Shown in pieces: positions 11,669 to 20,805 of a stretch of 64,000 nt of DNA. Both the position numbers and the translations under genes were made by a program. A model generated the notes under the pieces. That model was given only the letters and a program-made list of their open reading frames with translations. It was not told the DNA's origin and ran no database searches. Source of the stretch: Heracleum sosnowskyi (lineage: Eukaryota > Streptophyta > Magnoliopsida > Apiales > Apiaceae); assembly GCA_030848705.1 (NCBI GenBank), contig CM061243.1, forward strand, positions 120,490,674 through 120,554,673, given 5' to 3'. Position 1 is the first letter of the stretch, and every line of letters starts with the position of its first letter.

Positions 11669-12241
11669 TGTTGCCCAGTAATAATCTATTGTAGAAGGGG
11701 GGGTTGAATACAATAGTATAAGATAATCGACTTCTTAATGTATATATCACAAATATGAAAGAAAGATAACAGCTTTATTAAATTTGATATAAAACTGTTA
11801 CAAACTCTCTCAAGAAATTCTGATGTTCTTGAGAGCTGCTAGCTTACAAAAACTCTCTCAAGAAATTCTATGTTCTTAAGAGCTTCTATTCAATTATGTT
11901 CCCCCTTGTGTGTTGTACATAAATCGAAACCAAAACTGTGTTTATATACTACACAGCTTCTCTATCAATGATAAGTCCTAATCAATTACGAAGATTGAAA
12001 CCTATCCATAATTGATAGCTACATTCTACAAACCAGGAACCGATAGAATAAACTTCCATGTTTAACTAGACTCCAAATATAACTCGAAGTAGGAATCCTG
12101 ATCAGCTTCCAGTCCTGATGATCAATCCTGATCCCAGTCCTGATATGTATCTTGATCCTGACGACCATGTAATCCTGATGACGTCAGCAATCCTGATTAG
12201 TTGAGTCTAGCTCCTGACGATCATTGAATTCTGAACTAACA
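11669..12241 (-). repeat. 3' LTR of Copia A
   Basis: 573 bp; on the plus strand TGTTGCCCAG to CTGAACTAACA. Contains a hairpin at 11687-11716 next to its U5 end and a cluster of ATCCTGAT motifs at about 12096-12200. TATA box on the minus strand near 11941-11948. Confidence 0.95.
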
Positions 12242-12258
12242 ATCTCCCCCAATCTCAT
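12242..12258 (-). other. Polypurine tract of Copia A
   Basis: On the minus strand GAGATTGGGGGAGAT lies directly before the 3' LTR. Confidence 0.8.
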
Positions 12259-12350
12259 ACTTTGTGAAATAAAGTATAGATTCCTAAGATTCAATGATGT
12301 CAAAAACATATATACAAAATGTACAGAATCTGCAGCAACAACTTATCTGT

Positions 12351-15300
12351 TTAAATTCTTTGATAGAACAGATTCATCTTCAAGAAGTTGGATAACAAAT
12401 TTTCTTCTTTTTCTTCAAGAATTTGAATCAATCTTTCCTTAAGATTTCTGAGTTCTTCATCTTCCTCATTAATCTGGTAGATAGCTGCTCTGAGATTCAA
12501 TATGGAGTTTCTCTGAAGACTATGCTCTTCAAGCAAAAGATAAGTAATTTCCTTCCCATCAGGATTGAGAGTAAGATGAGTCATGCCAAAATTTACTTCT
12601 TTAATAGCAGTACCCCTTTGCATTTCCACATCCTGACCTCTTTGATTGAAGTACATGGGAGTATAATTACCATTGAAATTACTGTTTCCATCCAGTCTTC
12701 TTCTTATTGTTGACAAAATCATGTCACTCCATTCTTTGCATATTTGATTCTTCGATCTCAAAAGATAATGAACATATTTAAGTTCCTGTGTAGTTTTCAT
12801 CAGCAGATCTTGAATAGATAAAATCTTCATACTGCCATCTTTCATGAAGTACAGAAGCTTTTCTTTCTTGTCAAAACCATCATGACAATCTATAACTATA
12901 TCAACAGCTAGTAAATTGTTCAGGTTTTCAGAAGTTAAAGTACCTCCAATTTCAGTTAAGGAGTAAGGATCAACATATGACATATTTATATATTCAGCAT
13001 CCCTGTGTCCAATACCTCCTCTTGAATTACTTGTCAATTGCTTCAGATTTGAAAACATCTTTAACCAGAGTGCTTTTGATCTAACCATCCCAGATAAATC
13101 AACAACACTTGAAGCGCTTGTAATAATTCCTCCAGACTGAAAATTGATAAGTGTATCACAACTTAATGTGCTAATATGTTTCCACTTCTTATCCTTTTCC
13201 TTTTCAAAGGCATAGCTTCTTTCCAGTGAAGATTCTTGTCTGCTTGGGTTCCTCCACACTCTTCTATTTGAGAGTTTAAGCCTTTGTATATAGAGATTGA
13301 AATCTCTATTTGTTGATCTTGTAATTTCACTTCTTCTGGCTTCTTCTTCTTCATCTACTTCCTTGTTGTGAGAATCAACCACAGTAGATAAAATTATCAA
13401 GTCAATCTCTTGCAGAATTTCAGAATCATCAGGATCTTGAACATTATCAGGAACAACATCAGGATTAGATTCTTCAATTTGATTTGTATTGCAGAGAGTT
13501 GATTTTCTTGATGTTCTTCTCAATTCAGGTTCTTCTTCAATATTTCCATCATCACCAAAAGTAGATCTGTCAGGAACTACTAGAGTTTGAATAGGTTCAG
13601 GAATTTCTTCAATTCTTAACCCTCGAGACCTTGTCTCTCTAGGTATTGTTTGAGTTGAAGAGCCTCTTCTACTTCTTCTAGCTCCTCTCCTACCTCTGCC
13701 TCCTCTACCTCTAGCAGGAGCAGGGTTATTAAAGCTTTCCATCATTTCTCTCTGTTGTCTTAATAATTCTTCATGTGAGAGATCAGGATATTCTTCACTT
13801 GCTGTAGAGAGTGCTTTTCTTGCATATAATTGTTGAACTCTTTTATCAGTGTGATATAGAGTAACAATTCTGCCATCTTTTGTAGAAAACTTCTGGAATA
13901 AATTTGATGCATCTTCAGGATTATCAATAATCACATCTTCACCACCTTCAGGAATTGTAGCAAGAGTATGTCCATGACCAGGTGTCAGGATTTGTTCTTC
14001 CGTCAGGATCTGAGATTGCACCAACGTTCTTACTGTCTTAACTCCAGAATCAGAAACATGAGTTGACTGCGTTGTTTGACTTTGTGAAGTTTGAATTGTA
14101 GACTTCATAACAGCAGCATCAGAGGTTTCTCCTTGTATCACTTTGTCACAACCATCATCTCCAGTATCATCATCATTATTTCTTAATACTAGATCAGGTG
14201 TGCATTTTGTCCGACTAACCTTCTCCCCCTTTTTGACATCAAGATTTGACAATAAATTCAAAATTAAGGAAAGAGAGGCTTGAATGTCAGTTACCTTGGT
14301 ATCCAGAGAATCAATCCTTCTGTTGATAGAGGTTTGTTCAGAAATAACAGATTTCACTTGGGATTCTACTACCCTTAGCTGAAAAGCAGTAGGCACCTTT
14401 GTAAAATTTTGAGAAATATCATTCCTCACCAACTCAGTTGAGTTCTTGATAGAATCAATCTCACTTTTTAGACTTTTGGATAACAAAGTTGTAGCCTTCA
14501 GATGATTCTTCAAGTCTTGATTCTCTATAGATTTCACTGCATCATAGGCATGTTCCAAAGCAGAAGAATAACTTACAGATTCAGCAGATCTGTGCCATGA
14601 ATTGTTCCATTCATTTTGTCTAAGTGCCTCAGCAGGATTAAAGGAAGGAATAGAAAAATCTTGTCTCTGATCTTTCCCAGTGGAAGCTTTGCCAGCCATA
14701 TATGTACTTGATGAACCAAAATTAGTTCCAAGACTAATTTTGAATGCTGTAGCAAGCTGTTCCTTCTCTTTTCGATTCTCATCATCATCACTATCATCAG
14801 AGTCATCATCATCAGTACTATGAGTATCATCAGGATCAGGAATAGCTATACCTTTCATTTTATCCTGTGAATCTGTGATAGGATGATTCATTGGTCTTGA
14901 ACGAAGTGGCTGTATCAGGATAGGTTCAACATTAGGAGCACCACTAGCGTCAGGATGAACACCGTCAGGATTTGATATGCTTGCATCAGTATTTGCTACC
15001 AATGGTTCTTGTGGAGCTTGAGGTTCAGAAGCTTCTTCAACACTTTGAGTCAAAGGTTCTTGTGTGCTTCCCTCATTGACAGTGTCCTCGACCAATCTTT
15101 GAACTTCATCTGCACCAGAAATCCCTTGAGCATTGTCAGGAAATTTCTCAGAAACTGTAGCTTGGCCTGCATCTTCACTTTGAGAAGATGGTTCTTGTGT
15201 AGCTGGAATGTAGATGTCTTCATTCTCCCTTTGAGAAAATGGTTCTTGTGGGACCATTCCACTAGCTAAGCCTTCACTCAAACTTTTATTGAGTGGTTCT

Positions 15301-16922
15301 TGTGTGGCTGGATCATCAGAAAGAGCTGCTGAACCACTTTGAGGTTCAGGTTCTTGTGGGCTTGATCCTTTCAGTTTCTTCTGTCTCTGATAGACTAACT
15401 CTTCTGCCTTCCTTAGCTTTTCCATTGGATGTTTTATCCCAAGATTGGAAGCAGCAGCACCATACTTCTCCCATGAAATATCAACATGTCTTTTTGTTGG
15501 AGAGTCCTGTGCTGGAGAGTCTGAAATATTAACCACTTGACTTGGTGCAGCATCAGGAATACTAACATCAGGATTTGCTTGAGTAGTAGAAACTGATTGC
15601 TCATTCAGAATAGAAGTGTCCTGTACATCAGTATCCTGCTTCTTTTCTAAAGGAATATGATACCTGCTTTTTGATAACTTCCTTTTCTTCTGTGGTGTAG
15701 ACAATGGAACCACAGCTGCAGTAGCAGTATCAGCAACTTCCTTATTCACATTAATCATAGAGGATATAGGTAAATCATCCTCTGAGTCAGTCTCATCCCT
15801 GAGCACTAACTTTCTTTTAACAGAAACAGCCTCACCTCCCTTTGCAGCTTTCTTCACCAGGACCCCTTGTACACCCCCTTGTAACTTCTTTTTAGTGATA
15901 GGTGTAGAGGTAAAGTCCTTTGAACCTGATTGCCTTCCTGACACATCAGTTCTAGCTGACTTCTTTGCTTTTACAACTAAAGTCTTTTGAGAGACATTAG
16001 AGGTGGCAGTTGACTGTTTAAACTGTTTAGGATGAATGCTTGGGTTAGGAACAAGGTGTGATTGGCCTTGCCCCATAGCATTAGAAATTAAACCATAACG
16101 AGTAGGCATTTTCCTATGCAAGAAAAACCTAACCTCATCAGGAATAAAAGCATTTCCTATGAAACCATTTGCCTTATCACTGTTGACTAAGGACTTAATA
16201 TTATTCGCAGTAATTCTACAGACAGGTAGATTTACATCATCCTCAAAAACAACATTAGGACACAAGTGATTAAATATCAACTGTAAAAATCTAAGAAAAC
16301 AGACAGAACCTAACTTATCTGATTTCCTATTACTTAAAGCTTTTAAGATAAACGACCCATAATCAAACACTGTAGAGTGGATAAGAGAGTACCTAATTTT
16401 AAGAGATCCTGATGGAAGAGCATCAAAATTTGATGTCTTATTCAGGAAACAGCGGCTGATCGTATCAAAGAAGAAATTCCATTCCTTCTTAAGCTTTGTC
16501 CTAAAGAGATTGCCATATCTCTTTACTTCACCATTGTAGCCCAACTTTGTAACAAACTCAAAAAGAGTAGAGTCCGAAACATTAGCAGGAATAGCATCAC
16601 CAAGAACAGGTAAATGCAGGGCTTCCTCCACAATTGCAGGAGTCACATAGTGAGTAATTCCATTATGTTCAAAACTCATCAAGATGGTGTCAGAATACCC
16701 TTTGTCAAAAGTAACTGAGTTCCACACCTGCATTACAGACTTAAAAGAAACACTTGCAGGTTCTGTTAAAGCAAACTTCAATGGGCTTGAAGCTAGAAAA
16801 TATTGAATTATATGAAACTCATTGGGTAAATCTTGATGATTTAGAATAGCCACAAAATTGTTAGTGGCAAAAGTAACACCACTAATCACTGTTTGTTTGT
16901 TCATGAATGATGAAGACGCCAT
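12351..16922 (-). CDS. Extra 1523-residue ORF downstream of pol in Copia A
   Basis: A single open frame of 1523 codons between pol and the 3' LTR, where Sireviruses often carry an envelope-like gene. The first ~300 residues form a folded-looking domain (LASSPLKFALTEPASVS, MQVWNSVTFDKGYS, LKKEWNFFFDTISRC, LRFLQLIFNHLC) that resembles a family I know as large retrotransposon ORFs in asterids. After it come a basic linker, repeated QEP..QS motifs in the middle third, an acidic stretch rich in D and S (DDDDSDDSDDDENRKEK), a probable coiled coil, an RG-rich patch (RGRGGRGRRGARRSRRG) that could bind nucleic acid, and a mixed C-terminus. I see no signal peptide or membrane anchor, which argues against a true envelope. 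N/D-P-D triplets recur where TCAGGAT motifs cross the gene. The remnant at 34033-38955 in element B is a homologue. Function unknown; a DNA- or RNA-binding role is inference. Confidence 0.85.
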   Translation of the reverse strand: MASSSFMNKQTVISGVTFATNNFVAILNHQDLPNEFHIIQYFLASSPLKFALTEPASVSFKSVMQVWNSVTFDKGYSDTILMSFEHNGITHYVTPAIVEEALHLPVLGDAIPANVSDSTLFEFVTKLGYNGEVKRYGNLFRTKLKKEWNFFFDTISRCFLNKTSNFDALPSGSLKIRYSLIHSTVFDYGSFILKALSNRKSDKLGSVCFLRFLQLIFNHLCPNVVFEDDVNLPVCRITANNIKSLVNSDKANGFIGNAFIPDEVRFFLHRKMPTRYGLISNAMGQGQSHLVPNPSIHPKQFKQSTATSNVSQKTLVVKAKKSARTDVSGRQSGSKDFTSTPITKKKLQGGVQGVLVKKAAKGGEAVSVKRKLVLRDETDSEDDLPISSMINVNKEVADTATAAVVPLSTPQKKRKLSKSRYHIPLEKKQDTDVQDTSILNEQSVSTTQANPDVSIPDAAPSQVVNISDSPAQDSPTKRHVDISWEKYGAAASNLGIKHPMEKLRKAEELVYQRQKKLKGSSPQEPEPQSGSAALSDDPATQEPLNKSLSEGLASGMVPQEPFSQRENEDIYIPATQEPSSQSEDAGQATVSEKFPDNAQGISGADEVQRLVEDTVNEGSTQEPLTQSVEEASEPQAPQEPLVANTDASISNPDGVHPDASGAPNVEPILIQPLRSRPMNHPITDSQDKMKGIAIPDPDDTHSTDDDDSDDSDDDENRKEKEQLATAFKISLGTNFGSSSTYMAGKASTGKDQRQDFSIPSFNPAEALRQNEWNNSWHRSAESVSYSSALEHAYDAVKSIENQDLKNHLKATTLLSKSLKSEIDSIKNSTELVRNDISQNFTKVPTAFQLRVVESQVKSVISEQTSINRRIDSLDTKVTDIQASLSLILNLLSNLDVKKGEKVSRTKCTPDLVLRNNDDDTGDDGCDKVIQGETSDAAVMKSTIQTSQSQTTQSTHVSDSGVKTVRTLVQSQILTEEQILTPGHGHTLATIPEGGEDVIIDNPEDASNLFQKFSTKDGRIVTLYHTDKRVQQLYARKALSTASEEYPDLSHEELLRQQREMMESFNNPAPARGRGGRGRRGARRSRRGSSTQTIPRETRSRGLRIEEIPEPIQTLVVPDRSTFGDDGNIEEEPELRRTSRKSTLCNTNQIEESNPDVVPDNVQDPDDSEILQEIDLIILSTVVDSHNKEVDEEEEARRSEITRSTNRDFNLYIQRLKLSNRRVWRNPSRQESSLERSYAFEKEKDKKWKHISTLSCDTLINFQSGGIITSASSVVDLSGMVRSKALWLKMFSNLKQLTSNSRGGIGHRDAEYINMSYVDPYSLTEIGGTLTSENLNNLLAVDIVIDCHDGFDKKEKLLYFMKDGSMKILSIQDLLMKTTQELKYVHYLLRSKNQICKEWSDMILSTIRRRLDGNSNFNGNYTPMYFNQRGQDVEMQRGTAIKEVNFGMTHLTLNPDGKEITYLLLEEHSLQRNSILNLRAAIYQINEEDEELRNLKERLIQILEEKEENLLSNFLKMNLFYQRI

Positions 16923-17423
16923 TGTAATTCTTAAAAATCTTGAGAATTGATGTTTGAAAATAGTTAGGGTTCGTAAGCACAGAGAGAGAGATAGAAAATC
17001 GAAAAACTGATGATGAGAGAGTAATTAATGATGTAGAATAAGTAAAAGTATTTTGTTAGAACAAAACTTTACTCTCAATAACAGGTGGCAAAATATGATT
17101 TGTGCACAAATAATTAGTGGACAGATTACGTGTGTAATTTAAATGAAACTGCACCGCTTTTTATGTGTATGTATATGTATATCTATAATAGTGCAACACA
17201 CGCGCGCATACAGTTGTCCTACTAAAATTCAACCGTCCATCAGCAGATACTGACGAAAAATTAGGCACAAATTAACCAATGAAATACTGACCTGAACATC
17301 AGGATTGACCAGTTGACTTCCTGTCAGGATAACATCCTATCAGGATTTGATCAAAGAAAACATACCTTTCTGAATAACCATCAGGATTTGACAGTTATCA
17401 GGATTTCCTCTCTGTAGCTTTCC
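16923..17423 (-). promoter_or_regulatory. Spacer between pol and the extra ORF with a motif cluster
   Basis: 501 bp of non-coding DNA upstream of the extra ORF. Five TCAGGAT motifs lie within about 110 bp at 17299-17405, at the pol end. GA-rich sequence (AGAGAGAGAGA) lies near 16981. The extra ORF is too far from pol to be read by simple read-through, so an internal promoter or splicing is likely; which one cannot be told here. Confidence 0.5.
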
Positions 17424-20400
17424 TCAGAAATTCTCAAAGTTCATCATTCCAAGTTCATTCACCAATTTATTGAAAGTAGCTCCAGGTAGTGGCTTGGTGA
17501 ATATATCAGCTAGTTGTTGATCAGTAGGAACAAAGTGAAGTTCAATTGTTCCTTCCAGAACTTGTTCTCTTATGAAGTGATATCGAATACTGATGTGTTT
17601 AGTAAGAGAATGTTGAACTGGATTTCCTGTCATTGCAATAGCACTTTGGTTATCACAATAAATAGGGATTTTTGAGTATGACAGGCCATAATCTAACAAC
17701 TGATTTCTCATCCACATTATCTGAGCACAACAACTTCCTGCAGCAATGTACTCAGCTTCTGCAGTTGAAGTGGAAATGGATTTTTGCTTTTTACTGAACC
17801 ATGAAACTAGTCTTCCACCCAAAAACTGACAGCTTCCTGAAGTACTTTTCCTGTCTATTTTGCATCCTGCAAAATCAGCATCTGAATAACCACACAACCT
17901 AAAATCTGATTCCCTTGCATACCAAAGACCAAGTGAAGAAGTGCCTTTGAGATATCTGAAAATTCTTTTAACTGCAATCAGATGGGGTTCTCTAGGTTTT
18001 GCTTGAAATCTTGCACACAGACAGGTTGCAAACATGATATCTGGTCTACTTGCAGTGAGATACAATAAAGAGCCAATCATTCCTCTGTAGTGAGTTACAT
18101 CTACCTCAGCACCTTGATCAGGATCAAGTTTGGTAGCTGTAGCTATGGGAGTTGTAGCAGGAGAACTATCTTGCATGTTAAACCTTGTCAATAAATTCCT
18201 TGTATATTTAGACTGATTGATAAAAATCCCTTCATCAGTCTGTTTAACTTGAAGATCAAGAAAGTAACTCATTTCTCCCATCATGCTCATTTGATATCTT
18301 GACTGCATAAGCTTGGAAAACTTTTCACAAAGCTTATTGTTTGTTGACCCAAAAATGATATCATCAACATAAATCTGAACTAACAACAAGTCCTTACTAT
18401 GATTCAAATAAAATAGAGTTTTATCAATAGCGCCTCTTTTGAATCCACTTTCCAGAAAGAATAGAGCTAAAGTTTCATACCATGCTCTTGGAGCTTGCTT
18501 TAGTCCATAAAGTGCCTTATCCAATCTGTAGACATGATCTGGATAGTTAGGATCAATGAAACCAGGAGGTTGCTCAACATAGACTTCTTCCTCCAGTTCT
18601 CCATTTAAGAAAGCACTTTTAACATCCATCTGGAAAACCTTGAATTTCTTATGTGCTGCATAAGCAAGAAATATCCTGATGGCTTCTAGTCTTGCAACAA
18701 GAGCAAACGTTTCATCATAATCAATTCCCTCTTGTTGAGAATACCCCTTTGCAACTACTCTTGCTTTGTTTCTGATTATTACTCCATCAGAATCAGTCTT
18801 GTTCTTGAAAATCCACTTTGTACCAACAATTGATCTATTCTTTGGTCTTGGTACCAGTTTCCAGACTTCATTTCTTTCAAATTCATTCAGTTCCTCTTGC
18901 ATTGCTGTAAGCCAATCAGCATCTTTAAGTGCATCTTCAACTTTCTTTGGCTCCTCCTTGGATAGAAAGTTATTGTATAGACATTCATTCTGAGTTGCAC
19001 TTCTTGTTTGAACACCTGCATCAGGATCCCCAATGATCAAATCAGGAGTATGACTTGCAGTCCATTTCCTTGCTGATGTTAAATTGTTTCTTGAAGTAGA
19101 TGCTCTCCCTGGATTGGTGTTATCTTGATTTGAAGAACTTGCTTGTCTTGAAGCTCCCCCTGAATTATTGCTATTTCCTCCTGATAAGTTATCAGGATCA
19201 TCACTTGAATCAGTATCTGAAGAATTCTGACCCGATGATTGTGTTGACTCTGAACTTGTAGTAGAATGATGTTGCTCCCCCTCAACATTAGCACTACTAG
19301 AAGTATTACTATTGATTGCATCATCAGTATTTGCACCATCAGCATCTGGTGTGTCATCAGGATTTGGTGACCCATCAGGATCTGATGTATGGACATGATC
19401 TGATTCACTTTCTTCAGGTTCCTTGGTAGCTTCATTTTCAAAAATCAATCTATCATGAGAGTCTTCATTGATTCCAGCTATCTTCTTGTCATCAAAAGAT
19501 ACATGTATTGACTCCATGACAGTCCTTGTCCTCAAATTAAAAACTCTGAAGGCTCTTGATGCAGGATAGCCTATGAAAATTCCTTCATCAGCCTTTGTTT
19601 CAAATTTCCCTAGTTGTTCAGGATGAGTTCTGAGAACAAAACATTTACATCCAAACACATGCAGATGCTTCAGACTTGGTTTCTTTTCCTTGAGTGACTG
19701 ATAAGGAGTAACACCATGTCTGTTTATTAATGTGAGATTTTGAGTGTAGCATGCTGTGTTGACTTCTTCTGCCCAGAAATATGTAGGTAATTTTGCTTCT
19801 TCCAACATAGTTCTGCCAGCTTCAATAAGAGTTCTATTTTTCCTTTCAACTACTCCATTTTGCTGAGGTGTGCCAGGAGCAAAGAATTGTTGAATGATTC
19901 CTTTGTATTTGCAGAACTCTTCCATCTTTGAATTCTTAAATTCAGTACCATTTTCACTTCTCAGTATCTTGACTTTGTACTTTGTGGTTGTCTCAATCAT
20001 TCTTACATGATCCAACAGAACTTCAGGAGTCTCATCTTTTCTGTGTAGAAAATACACCCAGGTGAATCTAGAATATTCATCAACAATTACAAGAGTGTAC
20101 CTTTTCTTACTGATGGTCATGATGTTGACTGGACCAAATAGATCAAGATGTAGCATGTGATATGGTTCTCCAATAGAGGATTCTGATTTACTCTGGAATG
20201 ATGTCCTTCTTTGTTTTGCTTTCTGACATGCATCACAGAGTCCATCAGGAGTATATAACACTTTTGGTAATCCTCTCACTAAATCTTTCTTAACCAACTC
20301 ATTGATATTGCTGAAGTTGAGATGAGAAAGCTTCTTGTGCCAATTCCAACTTTCATCTACTGAAGCTTTACTGATCAGACAGGTAGGGGAGTCATCAGTA

Positions 20401-20762
20401 TTTGATTGAATGTTGGCTTCATATATGTTACCATGCCTGTAGCCAGTCAGTGCTATCTTGCTTATTGCCTTACTGACTACTTCACAATGAGTGGAATAGA
20501 AGTTGACATGATAATCTCTGTCAGTGATTTGACTAATACTCAACAGGTTGTGTTTTAGTCCCTTCACTAGAGCTACTTTTTCAATGATGACATTTCCAAT
20601 GATTATATTGCCATATCCCAAGGTTTGTCCAATGTTGCCATCTCCATAAGACACAGTTGGGCCAGCTTTTTCCTCATATTCTGATAACAGGGCTTTGTTT
20701 CCAGTCATGTGCACAGAACATCCACTATCCATGACTAACACATTTTTCTTTTTACCCTGCAA
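17424..20762 (-). CDS. Copia A Pol: protease, integrase, reverse transcriptase, RNase H
   Basis: 1112 codons of open frame, read from a TTG (the true start is set by how gag and pol are joined). In order: protease DSGCS (12-16); zinc-binding H142, H147, C176, C179 of the integrase N-terminus; integrase core with D207 (HLDLFG), E270 (RSENGTEF) and E306 (QNGVVERKN); an acidic linker (~440-560); reverse transcriptase with DVKSAFLNGELEEEVYVEQP (from 713) and YVDD (798-801); RNase H with SDADFAGC (~960), TAEAEYIAAG (~1000) and YCDNQSA (~1035). The second integrase residue is Glu where Copia elements have Asp (RSDNG), a conservative change at a catalytic site. Length and order fit Sirevirus pol. 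The frame differs from gag, with a TGA just upstream. Confidence 0.95.
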   Translation of the reverse strand: MQGKKKNVLVMDSGCSVHMTGNKALLSEYEEKAGPTVSYGDGNIGQTLGYGNIIIGNVIIEKVALVKGLKHNLLSISQITDRDYHVNFYSTHCEVVSKAISKIALTGYRHGNIYEANIQSNTDDSPTCLISKASVDESWNWHKKLSHLNFSNINELVKKDLVRGLPKVLYTPDGLCDACQKAKQRRTSFQSKSESSIGEPYHMLHLDLFGPVNIMTISKKRYTLVIVDEYSRFTWVYFLHRKDETPEVLLDHVRMIETTTKYKVKILRSENGTEFKNSKMEEFCKYKGIIQQFFAPGTPQQNGVVERKNRTLIEAGRTMLEEAKLPTYFWAEEVNTACYTQNLTLINRHGVTPYQSLKEKKPSLKHLHVFGCKCFVLRTHPEQLGKFETKADEGIFIGYPASRAFRVFNLRTRTVMESIHVSFDDKKIAGINEDSHDRLIFENEATKEPEESESDHVHTSDPDGSPNPDDTPDADGANTDDAINSNTSSSANVEGEQHHSTTSSESTQSSGQNSSDTDSSDDPDNLSGGNSNNSGGASRQASSSNQDNTNPGRASTSRNNLTSARKWTASHTPDLIIGDPDAGVQTRSATQNECLYNNFLSKEEPKKVEDALKDADWLTAMQEELNEFERNEVWKLVPRPKNRSIVGTKWIFKNKTDSDGVIIRNKARVVAKGYSQQEGIDYDETFALVARLEAIRIFLAYAAHKKFKVFQMDVKSAFLNGELEEEVYVEQPPGFIDPNYPDHVYRLDKALYGLKQAPRAWYETLALFFLESGFKRGAIDKTLFYLNHSKDLLLVQIYVDDIIFGSTNNKLCEKFSKLMQSRYQMSMMGEMSYFLDLQVKQTDEGIFINQSKYTRNLLTRFNMQDSSPATTPIATATKLDPDQGAEVDVTHYRGMIGSLLYLTASRPDIMFATCLCARFQAKPREPHLIAVKRIFRYLKGTSSLGLWYARESDFRLCGYSDADFAGCKIDRKSTSGSCQFLGGRLVSWFSKKQKSISTSTAEAEYIAAGSCCAQIMWMRNQLLDYGLSYSKIPIYCDNQSAIAMTGNPVQHSLTKHISIRYHFIREQVLEGTIELHFVPTDQQLADIFTKPLPGATFNKLVNELGMMNFENF

Positions 20763-20805
20763 TCAGAATAGAAACACACTAGTTAGAACATTTAGGAACC
20801 CATAC
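20757..20805 (-). other. Candidate 49-nt intron at the gag-pol junction of Copia A
   Basis: On the minus strand a GTATGG donor (20805) and a pyrimidine-rich acceptor ending TTGCAG (20757) enclose the gag stop TAG (20779-20781), with CTAAC as a possible branch site just before it. Removing these 49 bases puts gag in frame with pol. It is shorter than most plant introns, so this is a suggestion only. Confidence 0.35.

Noticed and set aside
12351..16922. Calling the extra ORF of A an envelope gene
   Set aside because: Position fits, but no signal peptide, membrane anchor or cleavage-like features are visible.
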